Shown in pieces: positions 34,725 to 43,383 of a DNA stretch of 64,000 nt (within the stretch, counting starts at the first letter, position 1; every line of letters begins with the position of its first letter). This DNA comes from Cohnella lubricantis (GTDB lineage Bacteria; Bacillota; Bacilli; Paenibacillales; Paenibacillaceae), in NCBI RefSeq assembly GCF_014212015.1, contig NZ_JACJVN010000019.1, forward strand, positions 1 to 64,000, given 5' to 3'. Under the pieces are notes generated by a model. It made no database searches, was not told the DNA's origin, and worked only from the letters and a program-made list of their open reading frames with translations. The translations under genes were made by a program, and so were the position numbers.

Positions 34725-36523
34725 GCCGCCAGTTTAAATACCAGGATGACGTCTTAATCGAGAAAGACTTCAACTGGAAGCAGATGGCTAGACTGCTCAC
34801 TTACGTTAAACCATATCGATCCGATGTCAGCAAAGTTGTATTCGTCATGACCGTATTCGGCATGCTCACGAAGCTCGCCATTCCATTTCTTATCAGTCTA
34901 GCGATCGACCGTGCGATTGATCCGAAGGAGGGCGCGCCGAGCTCTGGCATGCTCATCGGAATTACAGCCGTCATGCTGGTGCTTTACGGACTGCGCTGGT
35001 GGGCGCAGCATTACACCATTCTTCAAACGAACGCCATCGGTCAGAAGGTCATTTTCGACTTGAGAACCGCGCTGTTCAAGCATATTCAACGGCTGTCGTT
35101 CCGATTCTTCGACAAGCGTTCAGCCGGCTCCGTTCTCGTCCGGGTCACTAATGACGTCAACTCGCTTCAGGATCTGTTCACGAACGGCGTCGTCAACTCG
35201 GTCATCGACATCGCCCAATTGCTGGGCATCATTGTGATCTTGCTCCTGCTGCAGTTCAAACTCGGTCTGGCAGTCATGATCACGGTGCCGCTCATGTTCA
35301 TCGTCTCGTCCTCGCTGCGCAAACGGATTCGTTACGCTTGGCAGACGGTGCGGATCAAGCAGTCGCGGATTAACTCTCACTTGAACGAGAGCATTCAAGG
35401 CATTCGCGTAACCCAAGCGTTCGCGCAGGAGAAGGAGAACACGAACTACTTCCATGGGATGAACCGCAGCAACTTGCGCTCATGGAACTTCGCATCCGCC
35501 TTGAATCAGACGTTCGGACCGGTCATTGAGATCACGTCCGCAGCCGGCACTCTCATTCTCCTTCTGTACGGCTCTCATCTGATCCGATCAGAGGGGATGA
35601 CCGTCGGCGTTCTCGTTGCCTTCATTACTTATGTCGGTTATTTCTGGGAACCGATCACCCGCTTGGGACAATTGTATTCCCAGCTGCTCATCTCGATGTC
35701 GTCGGCTGAGCGAATCTTTGAATATTTGGACGAGAAGCCGACGGTCGCCGAGAAGGCAGATGCGAAGGAATTGCCGGAAGCAGCCGGACATATACGCTTC
35801 GAAAAGGTAGAGTTCGGTTATGAGGCGGACCGCCCCGCGTTAAAGGGCATCAATCTCGACATTAAGCCGGGCATGTCCGTGGCGTTGGTCGGGCATACGG
35901 GTTCAGGCAAGAGCACGATCGTAAACCTGCTCTGCCGCTTCTACGATACGGTGCAAGGGCGGGTCACGATCGACGGCGTAGACGTACGCGATGCGACTCT
36001 TAATAGCCTGCGTTCGCAGATCGGCATTGTGCTGCAGGACACCTTTATCTTCTCCGGTACGATTCGAGATAACATTCGGTACGGCCGCCCGGACGCCAGC
36101 AATCTCGAAGTGGAAGCGGCTGCTCGCGCGGTGCGGGCCCACGACTTCATCGTGCAATTGCCGGATGGCTACGACACCGAGGTGCAGGAGCGCGGCAGCG
36201 CGTTGTCAATGGGCCAGCGGCAGCTGTTGTCATTCGCCCGTGCGCTGCTAGCCGACCCGCGCATCTTAATTCTCGATGAAGCGACCGCCAGCATTGACAC
36301 CGAGACCGAGCTTCGTATCCAAGAAGCGTTAAATACGCTGCTTGCCGGCCGAACCTCCTTCATCGTCGCGCACCGACTATCGACCATCCGCAACGCAGAT
36401 CTGATCATCGTACTCGATCATGGCGTCATAGTCGAGCAAGGCAGCCACGAGGAGCTAATGCAGAAACCCGATGGCCATTACCGCGGCCTCATCGAAGCGC
36501 AGTACCGCTTCCTGTCCGCCTAA
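34721..36523 (+). CDS. ABC exporter half-transporter, subunit 2 (canonical catalytic Glu)
   Basis: 600-residue partner of the preceding gene. Six membrane helices (about 35-310) precede an NBD with Walker A GHTGSGKST (near 390), signature LSMGQRQL (near 495, deviating from LSGGQ) and Walker B ILILDEATASID with the catalytic Glu. The ATG at 34721 overlaps the upstream stop; the frame is open a little further 5' but has no better site. The combination of Asp Walker B in subunit 1 and altered signature in subunit 2 builds one degenerate ATP site, as in known heterodimers. Confidence 0.93.
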   Translation: MSRQFKYQDDVLIEKDFNWKQMARLLTYVKPYRSDVSKVVFVMTVFGMLTKLAIPFLISLAIDRAIDPKEGAPSSGMLIGITAVMLVLYGLRWWAQHYTILQTNAIGQKVIFDLRTALFKHIQRLSFRFFDKRSAGSVLVRVTNDVNSLQDLFTNGVVNSVIDIAQLLGIIVILLLLQFKLGLAVMITVPLMFIVSSSLRKRIRYAWQTVRIKQSRINSHLNESIQGIRVTQAFAQEKENTNYFHGMNRSNLRSWNFASALNQTFGPVIEITSAAGTLILLLYGSHLIRSEGMTVGVLVAFITYVGYFWEPITRLGQLYSQLLISMSSAERIFEYLDEKPTVAEKADAKELPEAAGHIRFEKVEFGYEADRPALKGINLDIKPGMSVALVGHTGSGKSTIVNLLCRFYDTVQGRVTIDGVDVRDATLNSLRSQIGIVLQDTFIFSGTIRDNIRYGRPDASNLEVEAAARAVRAHDFIVQLPDGYDTEVQERGSALSMGQRQLLSFARALLADPRILILDEATASIDTETELRIQEALNTLLAGRTSFIVAHRLSTIRNADLIIVLDHGVIVEQGSHEELMQKPDGHYRGLIEAQYRFLSA

Positions 36524-36536
36524 TCGCACGTCCGCG

Positions 36537-36567
36537 CCAGCCGTCCCGAATCGGGCGGCTGGTTTTT
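36537..36567 (+). terminator. Rho-independent terminator after the ABC exporter pair
   Basis: CCAGCCG..CCCG pairs with CGGG..CGGCTGG, then TTTTT. Confidence 0.88.
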
Positions 36568-36615
36568 GTTCGTTGCGAGCCGTAGCGGGTGCGGGTGCGG
36601 GATGTATCGGGCTCG

Positions 36616-36660
36616 CATACTCTCTTTTCCAAGAAGTGTGCCACTATCCCATTCGTTCAG
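36616..36660 (+). repeat. Dispersed element, copy A
   Basis: CATAC, then TTTT, then the core AAGTGTGCCACTATCCC (36634-36650), six bases and TCAG. The same architecture occurs at copies B and C. Confidence 0.85.
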
Positions 36661-36684
36661 AAGCAGGACTGATATCGGGTAAGG

Positions 36685-36816
36685 GATGAACACGGATAGC
36701 ACACATATAGCACACATATAGTACACGTATAGCAGACGTATAGCACACGGATAGTAAACTGATAGTAAACGGATAGTACACGGGTAGAACACGGACAACA
36801 CACGGATAGTACACGG
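36685..36816. repeat. 11-bp tandem repeat, about 12 units
   Basis: Twelve consecutive 11-base units with consensus near ATAGTACACGG (variants ATAGCACACAT, ATAGTAAACGG, GTAGAACACGG). The first unit (36685-36695) and the tenth are most diverged. The period is not a multiple of three and no start or ribosome site argues for coding. Confidence 0.92.
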
Positions 36817-36978
36817 CTCCTTCGGGGACGTAGATAAACAAGTGCAGATGCGGAATGTGGTGCGACCTCCTAAGAATAACGGGGGAGACGGCGAGAGAGG
36901 GCCCAGAACCCGCAACTAGTGTAATGGAAGGACAGAGCAGAAGTTCGTTGAGATCCGAAAAGGGTCCTTAAAATACAG

Positions 36979-37941
36979 CTAAGCCATCCAGAGGGCGAGC
37001 TGCCGGGCTCTCCATTTCGCGCGGCTGCCGTAGGCGCGCCACGGCTCGGGCAGGACAAGCTTGTCGCGGATCAGCATCTTATATTGAAGGGCCGCGGTCT
37101 TCGCGCACCACGCGAGCAGGCAGGCGAAAGAGGACATTTTGCGCAGCTTCATGTTGATTCGGAAAGAGAACTCATCTAAATACGCCTGCAGATGCTTGGC
37201 CCCGATCCCGTTAAACGTATCGTTCAGCCAGTCGCACACGTATCGCTTGAGGTACAGGAAGTCCGAGATGGAGTTGTTAATTAGCGGATGGACCGTGACG
37301 TTGCGTTCGTTCGTATGCGTGCGCACAAACGTATGGATGCCGATCGGGTTGATCACTCGAAGCTCGTTGTTCACGTGGCGGGGATCGGGCTGTTTGATTT
37401 TCACATAAGCTGCGTTAGCCTTCTCGTCCAGCGATGCTCCGATCAGCAGCGGCTGCTTGGCGTCGGGGAAGAAGGCCGATCCGTACGTGAACGGCTCCAC
37501 GCGGACTTGCCCGGTCAGCTGTTCGGCTAAGTCCGCTTGCTGCATGGCATGGCGGAGCTTGTGGCTGATGAGCCAGGCGGTCTTGTAGGTGACTGCCATT
37601 ACTTTGGACAAGCGGTTCGAGCTGATGCCGCCCGGCTGGGAGAGCAGATAGAGCGCCTGGAACCAGCGAGTGAGCGGCGTTGAGGAGCCTTCCATGACGG
37701 TGCCGGCGATGATGGACGTCTGACGGCGGCAGGAGGCGCACTCATATAAAGGAAGCCTGCGGGTCGAGGTGAGATAGTAACGGGTATGAGAGCAAGAGGG
37801 GCAGCGGAAGCCGTCCGGCCACCGGGCCGCAAAGAGCGCATCGGCGCAGGCTTGCTCGGAGTGGAACTGCTGGCAGAACGAATCGAACGACGGCGGCATT
37901 TCGCGGGTCACGGCAACCCCTCCATTTTCCGAATAGAACAT
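36979..37941 (-). CDS. IS1595-like (ISXO2-type) transposase, probably degenerate or domesticated
   Basis: 320 residues. An N-terminal zinc ribbon (CPSC near 49, CASC near 71) and the RQTSIIAGTVMEGSSTPLTRWFQALYLL region match the ISXO2-type transposase family, and the C-terminal YLDEFSFRINMKLRK matches its last conserved block. However the expected VDETY block reads VRVEPFTYG and the TDGW block is not found, so the acidic catalytic triad is not recognisable. The gene is full length with a good promoter. No terminal inverted repeats or target duplication were found nearby. It may be an inactive relic or a recruited DNA-binding protein. Confidence 0.75.
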   Translation of the reverse strand: MFYSENGGVAVTREMPPSFDSFCQQFHSEQACADALFAARWPDGFRCPSCSHTRYYLTSTRRLPLYECASCRRQTSIIAGTVMEGSSTPLTRWFQALYLLSQPGGISSNRLSKVMAVTYKTAWLISHKLRHAMQQADLAEQLTGQVRVEPFTYGSAFFPDAKQPLLIGASLDEKANAAYVKIKQPDPRHVNNELRVINPIGIHTFVRTHTNERNVTVHPLINNSISDFLYLKRYVCDWLNDTFNGIGAKHLQAYLDEFSFRINMKLRKMSSFACLLAWCAKTAALQYKMLIRDKLVLPEPWRAYGSRAKWRARQLALWMA

Positions 37942-37955
37942 GTGTTCCTATAAAG

Positions 37956-37984
37956 ATAATACCAAACAAATGTTCTTATATCAA
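37956..37984 (-). promoter_or_regulatory. Promoter of the IS1595-like gene
   Basis: On the minus strand TTGATA (37984-37979), 17 bases, TATTAT (37961-37956). Confidence 0.7.
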
Positions 37985-38043
37985 TACCAATTGGATTAAA
38001 AATGGATAAATAGAACACGCTGAATCGAAAGTCGGCTCCTTCA

Positions 38044-38087
38044 CTGACGCAAGGGGATAGTGGCACACTTCGTAAAAAAGGGATATG
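38044..38087 (-). repeat. Dispersed element, copy B (inverted)
   Basis: Read on the minus strand: CATAT (38087-38083), a T-run, AAGTGTGCCACTATCCC (38070-38054), six bases and TCAG (38047-38044). Confidence 0.85.
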
Positions 38088-38287
38088 CGCCCCGCCGCCG
38101 CCCCCTAAGGCTGACGAGCAGACCTACTTGATCATTCGGCGGTAAAGCGATATGTTGAGTAAGCGAAATTCGCTTCCAGAGGGGCTTGCTTATTGGCAGG
38201 AATCGCCTCCTCCGATCGATAGAGCGCTGCTCTGATTTTCCCTTATAGAGCTTGGCGTCCGGGGCATAACGTGGATCGGCGTTGCTA

Positions 38288-38315
38288 TTGCAGGCTTTAC
38301 GAAGCGAGATATAAT
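38288..38315 (+). promoter_or_regulatory. parE promoter
   Basis: TTGCAG (38288-38293), 16 bases, TATAAT (38310-38315), about 79 bases before the GTG start. Confidence 0.65.
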
Positions 38316-38393
38316 GAATTAAAATAAGCGGAAGTGAGTTTGTCAGGACTGCATTCGACAAACCCGAGAGACGTAAAGCAAGGAGGACCCTTC

Positions 38394-40370
38394 GTGGCCG
38401 AACAAATCGATCTGTTCGCTTCACCAGCGACACAGGCGCAGGCAGAATACGGCGCCGACGACATCCAGGTGCTGGAAGGGCTGACGGCCGTTCGCAAACG
38501 GCCGGGTATGTATATCGGGAGCACGACTTCGGCCGGATTGCATCACTTGGTGTGGGAGATCGTCGACAATTCCGTGGACGAGCATCTGGCCAATTATTGC
38601 AGCCGCATCGACGTCACTGTCCATTCGGACAATTCCGTTACGGTGCAGGACAACGGGCGGGGCATCCCGACCGGCATGCACAAGACAGGCATCCCGACCC
38701 CGCAGGTCGTGTACACGATTCTACATGCCGGAGGCAAGTTTGGCGGCGGCGGATATAAGAAGTCAGGCGGCTTGCACGGCGTCGGCGCATCGGTAACGAA
38801 CGCGCTGTCGGAATGGCTCGAGGTTGAGATTTATCGAGACGGCAAGATACATAAGATGCGTTTCGAGACGTGGACGGATACGAATGGCAAGGAGCATGTC
38901 GGAGAACCGGTGACCGGCTTGGAAGTGCTGGGCAATACGAACCGGACCGGAACGAAGGTTACGTTCAAGCCGGATGCGAAAGTGTTCCACGGCAACGTCA
39001 GCTTGAATTACGATACGCTGGCGGAACGGTTGCAGGAGATCGCGTTCCTGAATTCCGGTCTCAAGATCGTGCTGAAGGACCAGCGGTCCGGCGGTCAGGA
39101 GGACACATTCTACTACGAGGGCGGAGCAAGCCAGTTCGTCCAGTTCCTGAACGAGGAGAAGACGGTGCTGCACGACGTCGTCCACTTCTCGGCGGAGAAG
39201 GACGATATTGAAGTCGAGATTGCGCTGCAATATAACGACGGCTACACCGAGACGATCGCATCGTTCGTCAACTCGATTCCGACGCGCGGCGGCGGTACGC
39301 ACGAGACCGGCTTCAAGACGGCGTACACCCGGGTCATGAACGAGTATGCGCGCAAGACGGGCCAGCTCAAGGAGAAGGACAAGAACCTGGAGGGCAACGA
39401 CCTGCGCGAAGGGATGATGGCCGTCATCAACATTAAGATGGCGGATGTCGAATTCGTCGGCCAGACGAAGGATCAGCTCGGCAGCGCATCCGCTCGCAGC
39501 GCGACAGACGCGGTCGTGGCGGAGAAGATGGCCATCTTCCTAGAGGAGAATCCGCAGGTTGGCCAGATGCTCATCCGCAAGTCGATCCAAGCGTCCAAAG
39601 CGCGCGAGGCGGCGCGGAAGGCGCGCGACGAGATTCGCAGCGGCAAGAAGCGCAGCGACAGTCCGAGCCTCGGCGGCAAGCTGTCGCCGGCGCAGTCAAA
39701 GGACAGCTCTCGCAACGAGCTGTTCATCGTCGAAGGCGATTCGGCCGGCGGCTCTGCGAAGCAAGGGCGGGATTCGAAATATCAGGCGATCCTGCCGCTG
39801 AAGGGCAAGCCGATGAACCCGGAGAAGGCGAAGCTGGCCGACATACTCAAGAACGACGAATACAAGGCGATCATTGCCACGATCGGGGCGGGCATCGGCT
39901 CCGAGTTCGACGTAGAGGAGAGCAACTACGCCAAGATCATCATCATGACCGACGCCGATACGGACGGCGCGCACATTCAAGTGCTGCTGCTGACGTTCTT
40001 CTACCGGTATATGAAGTCGCTCATTGAAGCGGGCAAGGTGTTCATCGCCCAACCGCCGCTGTACAAGATTACGCGCAAGTCCGGCAAGCTGGAGACGGTG
40101 CGATATGCCTGGACGGACGAGCAGCTTCAGAACTACTTGAAGGAATTCGGTAAGAATGCTGAGCTGCAGCGTTACAAAGGACTAGGCGAGATGAACCCCG
40201 AGCAGCTGTGGGAGACGACGATGAACCCCGAGACGCGCACGCTGCTGCAAGTGCAGATCGAGGACGCCGCCAAAGCAGAGCGCCGCGTGACGACGTTGAT
40301 GGGCGACAAGGTTGATCCGCGCAAACGGTGGATTATCGACAACGTCGATTTTACCGAATACGAGGAGTAA
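38394..40370 (+). CDS. parE: DNA topoisomerase IV subunit B
   Basis: ATPase subunit of topoisomerase IV, which decatenates daughter chromosomes. GTG at 38394 is chosen because AGGAGG lies seven bases upstream; the frame is open to 38334 but lacks a ribosome site there. The 658 residues include the GHKL ATPase domain (EIVDNSVDEH, near 50; NGRGIP; HAGGKFGGGGYKKSGGLHGVGASVTNAL, segment), the transducer domain and the TOPRIM domain (EGDSAGGSAKQGRD, near 425; DADTDGAHI, near 505). It is paired with parC 45 bases downstream and is not near dnaA, which fits ParE rather than GyrB. Confidence 0.95.
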   Translation: MAEQIDLFASPATQAQAEYGADDIQVLEGLTAVRKRPGMYIGSTTSAGLHHLVWEIVDNSVDEHLANYCSRIDVTVHSDNSVTVQDNGRGIPTGMHKTGIPTPQVVYTILHAGGKFGGGGYKKSGGLHGVGASVTNALSEWLEVEIYRDGKIHKMRFETWTDTNGKEHVGEPVTGLEVLGNTNRTGTKVTFKPDAKVFHGNVSLNYDTLAERLQEIAFLNSGLKIVLKDQRSGGQEDTFYYEGGASQFVQFLNEEKTVLHDVVHFSAEKDDIEVEIALQYNDGYTETIASFVNSIPTRGGGTHETGFKTAYTRVMNEYARKTGQLKEKDKNLEGNDLREGMMAVINIKMADVEFVGQTKDQLGSASARSATDAVVAEKMAIFLEENPQVGQMLIRKSIQASKAREAARKARDEIRSGKKRSDSPSLGGKLSPAQSKDSSRNELFIVEGDSAGGSAKQGRDSKYQAILPLKGKPMNPEKAKLADILKNDEYKAIIATIGAGIGSEFDVEESNYAKIIIMTDADTDGAHIQVLLLTFFYRYMKSLIEAGKVFIAQPPLYKITRKSGKLETVRYAWTDEQLQNYLKEFGKNAELQRYKGLGEMNPEQLWETTMNPETRTLLQVQIEDAAKAERRVTTLMGDKVDPRKRWIIDNVDFTEYEE

Positions 40371-40415
40371 TCCGGTGCTGGAGTGTCCGGGCATAGAGGA
40401 AAGGGGCGCTTGCAT

Positions 40416-42926
40416 TTGAGCTTGCTGGAGAACTTTTTGCCGGCTTATCTGGAGGAGGTCGTAGGCGACCGCTTCGGACGTTATTCCAAATATATTATCC
40501 AAGACCGCGCTATTCCTGACGTCCGCGACGGGCTCAAGCCTGTGCAGCGGCGTATTCTGTACGCGATGTACGATTCGAACAATACACCGGACAAGCCGTA
40601 CCGCAAATCGGCGAAGACGGTCGGCGACGTCATGGGCAATTACCACCCTCACGGCGACTCGTCGATTTACGATGGCATGGTACGTATGGCGCAGCCGTGG
40701 AAGATGGGCCACCCGCTCGTCGACGGCCATGGCAACTGGGGCTCGATGGACGATGATCCGGCCGCGGCGATGCGTTATACCGAAGCGCGGCTGGCGCCGA
40801 TCGCGATGGAGCTGCTGCGCGACATCGAGAAGCGTACGGTGCTGTTCAAGGACAACTTCGACAACACGGCGAAGGAGCCGGTCGTGTTGCCGTCCCGTTA
40901 TCCGAACCTGCTGGTCAACGGCGTCAGCGGCATCTCATCCGGCTTCGCGACGGAGATTCCGCCGCACAACCTGCGGGAAGTGATCAGCGCCTGCGTGGCG
41001 TTGATGGACAATCCGGAGATGACCGTTGCCGACCTGATGGGCGTGCTGCGCGGTCCCGACTTCCCGACGGGCGGCATCATCATGGGCGAGGATGGCATTC
41101 GCGACGCTTATGAGACGGGCAAGGGGCGAATCTACATTCGTTCCAAGACGGCCATCGAAGATCTTCGCGGCGGCAAGCAGCAGATCGTCGTCACCGAGAT
41201 TCCGTACCAGGTCGTCAAGTCGAAGCTCGTGAACGCCATCGATAACCTGCGCGCCGAGAAGAAGGTCGAAGGCATCGCCGAAGTGCGCGACGAGAGCGGC
41301 CGGAACGGCATGCGTATCGTCGTCGAGCTGAAGAAGGACGCGGATGCGGAAGGCATTCTGGCCTATCTGTTGAAAAAGACGGATCTCCAGGTTGCCTACA
41401 GCTTCAACATGGTGGCTATCGTCAACAAGGCGCCGCGCCAGCTTGGCGTGAAGGCGATGCTCGAGGCGTATATCGCTCACCAGAAAGAAGTGGTGACGCA
41501 TCGGACGCAATTCGACCTCGAGAAAGCGGAAGACCGAGCGCACGTCCTCGAAGGACTCGTCAAAGCGCTCAATCTGCTTGATGCCGTTATCGAGACGATC
41601 AAAGCGTCGAAGAACCGCCAGGACGCGCAGAACAACCTCGTCGCCAAGTTCGGCTTCTCCGAACGGCAGGCCGACGCGATTCTGACGCTGCAGCTGTATC
41701 GCTTGACCAACCTCGAGATCACTTCTCTCGAGAAGGAGCATGCCGATACACTGAAGAAGATGCAGCAGTTGCGCTCCATTCTCGACAATCCGAAGAAGCT
41801 GCTCGGCGTCATCAAGGACGAGCTTGGCGAGATTCGGGATAAATACGGCATCGACCGCCGCTCGGAGCTTCAGGGTGAGGTTGAAGAGCTGAAGGTTAAC
41901 CTCGAAGTGACGGTTCCGTCCGAAGAAGTCGTCGTGACGCTGAGCCGCCAAGGCTATGTGAAGCGGACGAGCCTGCTGTCGTTCACCCGTTCGGGCGGTG
42001 ATCTCGGCAGCTCCGGCGTGAAGGAAGGCGACGTCATTCGCTGGAGCCTGCAGCCGAACACGCTGGATTCGTTGCTGCTGTTCACCCAGAAAGGGCAATA
42101 CTTCCTGCTTCCGGTTCACCAGATTCCGGAGTTCAAGTGGAAGGACGCCGGTACGGCCATTGTCAACGTGCTGCCGCTGTCCAAGGATGATCGAATCATC
42201 TCCGTCATCCCGACGAAGCCGGGCGATTGGAATTCAGCGGCGACGGATAGCAACAGCGCGCCGGGTACGGGCGCAGCATCGGCTAGTTCTGAGACTGCGC
42301 TCGTATTCGTGTCGCGGCGCGGACAAGTGAAGCGCACGCTGTTATCCGAATACGCGACGAGCCGAAACATCGCGATCGCGGCTGTCAAAGTGGCCGACGG
42401 CGACGAAGTGGTGACCGTGTATCGCAGCAACGATCCGCAGGAGGTTATGCTCGTCACGGAGCAAGGCATGAGCATTCGGTTCCAGGAGAGCGAAGTGAGC
42501 TTGCAAGGCCGCGTCGCGGGCGGCGTGAGAGGCATCTCGTTGAAGGACGGGGACGCGGTCGCCGCGGGCTTCCCGGTGTTCGGGGACGAAGGCGAAGTGC
42601 TTGTCCTCACCGATCTCGGTTACGCGAAGCGCTCGCTGCTGTTTGATTATCCGCAGCAAGGGCGCGGGGGCAAAGGCATTCAAACGCTCGAGTTCAAGGA
42701 AGGCAAACGAATGAAGCCGAACGGCAATCGCATCGTGGCGGCTTATCACGTGAAGGAAGCCGTCACGCTGAGCGGCGTCACGGCGGGAGGGGCGCATCTC
42801 GAGTTCTCGTCGGAAGACGCGCCGATCGACGACCGCCGCACGTTTGGCAAGTCTGTCGCCGCCGTTGGCCGGGAAGATCCTCTCGCAGAGGCATTCCTTA
42901 TGCCAGTGTTGTCTATCACGGAGTAA
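40416..42926 (+). CDS. parC: DNA topoisomerase IV subunit A
   Basis: Cleavage-religation subunit of topoisomerase IV. The start is uncertain: TTG 40416 (836 residues) is best placed relative to AGGAAAGGGG; TTG 40410 or GTG 40383 are alternatives. The quinolone-region block [12 protein letters not shown] and the active-site tyrosine in AMRYTEARL (near 120) are present, followed by the coiled-coil gate and a six-bladed C-terminal domain. That domain contains QQGRGGKG near residue 746, close to the GyrA-box consensus. Adjacent to parE. Confidence 0.94.
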   Translation: MSLLENFLPAYLEEVVGDRFGRYSKYIIQDRAIPDVRDGLKPVQRRILYAMYDSNNTPDKPYRKSAKTVGDVMGNYHPHGDSSIYDGMVRMAQPWKMGHPLVDGHGNWGSMDDDPAAAMRYTEARLAPIAMELLRDIEKRTVLFKDNFDNTAKEPVVLPSRYPNLLVNGVSGISSGFATEIPPHNLREVISACVALMDNPEMTVADLMGVLRGPDFPTGGIIMGEDGIRDAYETGKGRIYIRSKTAIEDLRGGKQQIVVTEIPYQVVKSKLVNAIDNLRAEKKVEGIAEVRDESGRNGMRIVVELKKDADAEGILAYLLKKTDLQVAYSFNMVAIVNKAPRQLGVKAMLEAYIAHQKEVVTHRTQFDLEKAEDRAHVLEGLVKALNLLDAVIETIKASKNRQDAQNNLVAKFGFSERQADAILTLQLYRLTNLEITSLEKEHADTLKKMQQLRSILDNPKKLLGVIKDELGEIRDKYGIDRRSELQGEVEELKVNLEVTVPSEEVVVTLSRQGYVKRTSLLSFTRSGGDLGSSGVKEGDVIRWSLQPNTLDSLLLFTQKGQYFLLPVHQIPEFKWKDAGTAIVNVLPLSKDDRIISVIPTKPGDWNSAATDSNSAPGTGAASASSETALVFVSRRGQVKRTLLSEYATSRNIAIAAVKVADGDEVVTVYRSNDPQEVMLVTEQGMSIRFQESEVSLQGRVAGGVRGISLKDGDAVAAGFPVFGDEGEVLVLTDLGYAKRSLLFDYPQQGRGGKGIQTLEFKEGKRMKPNGNRIVAAYHVKEAVTLSGVTAGGAHLEFSSEDAPIDDRRTFGKSVAAVGREDPLAEAFLMPVLSITE
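42654..42680 (+). other. GyrA-box-like motif in ParC C-terminal domain
   Basis: QGRGGKG is one substitution from the GyrA-box QRRGGKG, which in gyrase allows DNA wrapping. ParC proteins usually have a degenerate or absent box. Confidence 0.6.
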
Positions 42927-42937
42927 GGCGTGCAGGG

Positions 42938-42981
42938 CATACCGGCTTTTCGATAAGTGTGCCACTATCCCGTCGCTTCAG
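42938..42981 (+). repeat. Dispersed element, copy C
   Basis: CATAC, TTTT, core AAGTGTGCCACTATCCC (42955-42971), six bases, TCAG. It begins 11 bases after the parC stop. Confidence 0.85.
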
Positions 42982-43005
42982 AATAGTTCGCCGCAGCTCT
43001 AGCGT

Positions 43006-43182
43006 TCAATCGAAGGGGCCAGCCTCTCGTTCGGTACGGTCAATCCATCTCAGCATCATATCTAACACGACCCACAGCGGCACTGGCTCATCGAGCCTTT
43101 CCAGCCATTGTGGGTCTTCTAGTATCCCGGCGTCCTTCGCCATCTGGCCAATCATTCGCTTGCGTTCATCAGCTGAATTCAA
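43006..43182 (-). CDS. Small hypothetical protein
   Basis: 58 residues from TTG 43182, with GGAGG nine bases upstream (a second TTG at 43188 is closer to it). The sequence has a charged helix (DERKRMIGQMAKDAGI) and a segment WLERLDEPVPLWVVLDMMLRWIDR that looks like folded protein rather than a chance frame. It overlaps no other gene and lies in the parC-marR interval, after element C. I do not recognise a family. Confidence 0.5.
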   Translation of the reverse strand: MNSADERKRMIGQMAKDAGILEDPQWLERLDEPVPLWVVLDMMLRWIDRTEREAGPFD

Positions 43183-43337
43183 TCTCAAGCGCCTCCAAAC
43201 AAGACGACTTGTACTTCCTAGCTTCAGCAGCTTCTGACTCCAGTGTATGTCGCTGATTGTCGCATTGTACCTGATTGTGAGGATTCAGGTCGTAAATTAT
43301 TAACTTCATTAAACTATCATTCGACATGAGCGACGGG

Positions 43338-43343
43338 TATAAT
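43338..43343 (+). promoter_or_regulatory. -10 box for the MarR gene
   Basis: GGGTATAAT, with no good -35 at the expected distance. Confidence 0.4.
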
Positions 43344-43383
43344 AAAAGAGAAGGCACTGTTCGGGTTAATGGGAGGGGATGGA

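Larger units (their letters stand above)
36524..36978. other. Intergenic region with terminator, dispersed element and 11-bp array
   Basis: 455 bases between the ABC operon and the transposase gene. I see no convincing gene. It holds a terminator (36537-36567), dispersed element A (36616-36660) and an 11-bp tandem array (36685-36816). About 160 bases on the transposase side show nothing recognisable, including no clear insertion-sequence end. Confidence 0.75.
37942..38393. other. Intergenic region upstream of parE
   Basis: 452 bases. It holds the transposase promoter (37956-37984), dispersed element B in inverse orientation (38044-38087) and the parE promoter (38288-38315). The motif AGAACA recurs near 37935, 37971 (inverted) and 38010. 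About 200 bases (38090-38285) show nothing recognisable. Confidence 0.7.

Noticed and set aside
36685-36816. CRISPR array
   Set aside because: Units of 11 bases without spacers and no cas genes nearby; it is a tandem satellite.
36520-36915. Minus-strand frames reading Tyr/Cys/Val-rich peptides over the 11-bp array
   Set aside because: Composition simply reflects the repeat; the period is not a multiple of three and there is no initiation site.
36950-38030. Terminal inverted repeats of a classical insertion sequence around the IS1595-like gene
   Set aside because: A loosely similar TCCGAAAAGGGTCCT and TCGAAAGTCGGCTCCT pair exists but is direct, not inverted, and poorly matched.
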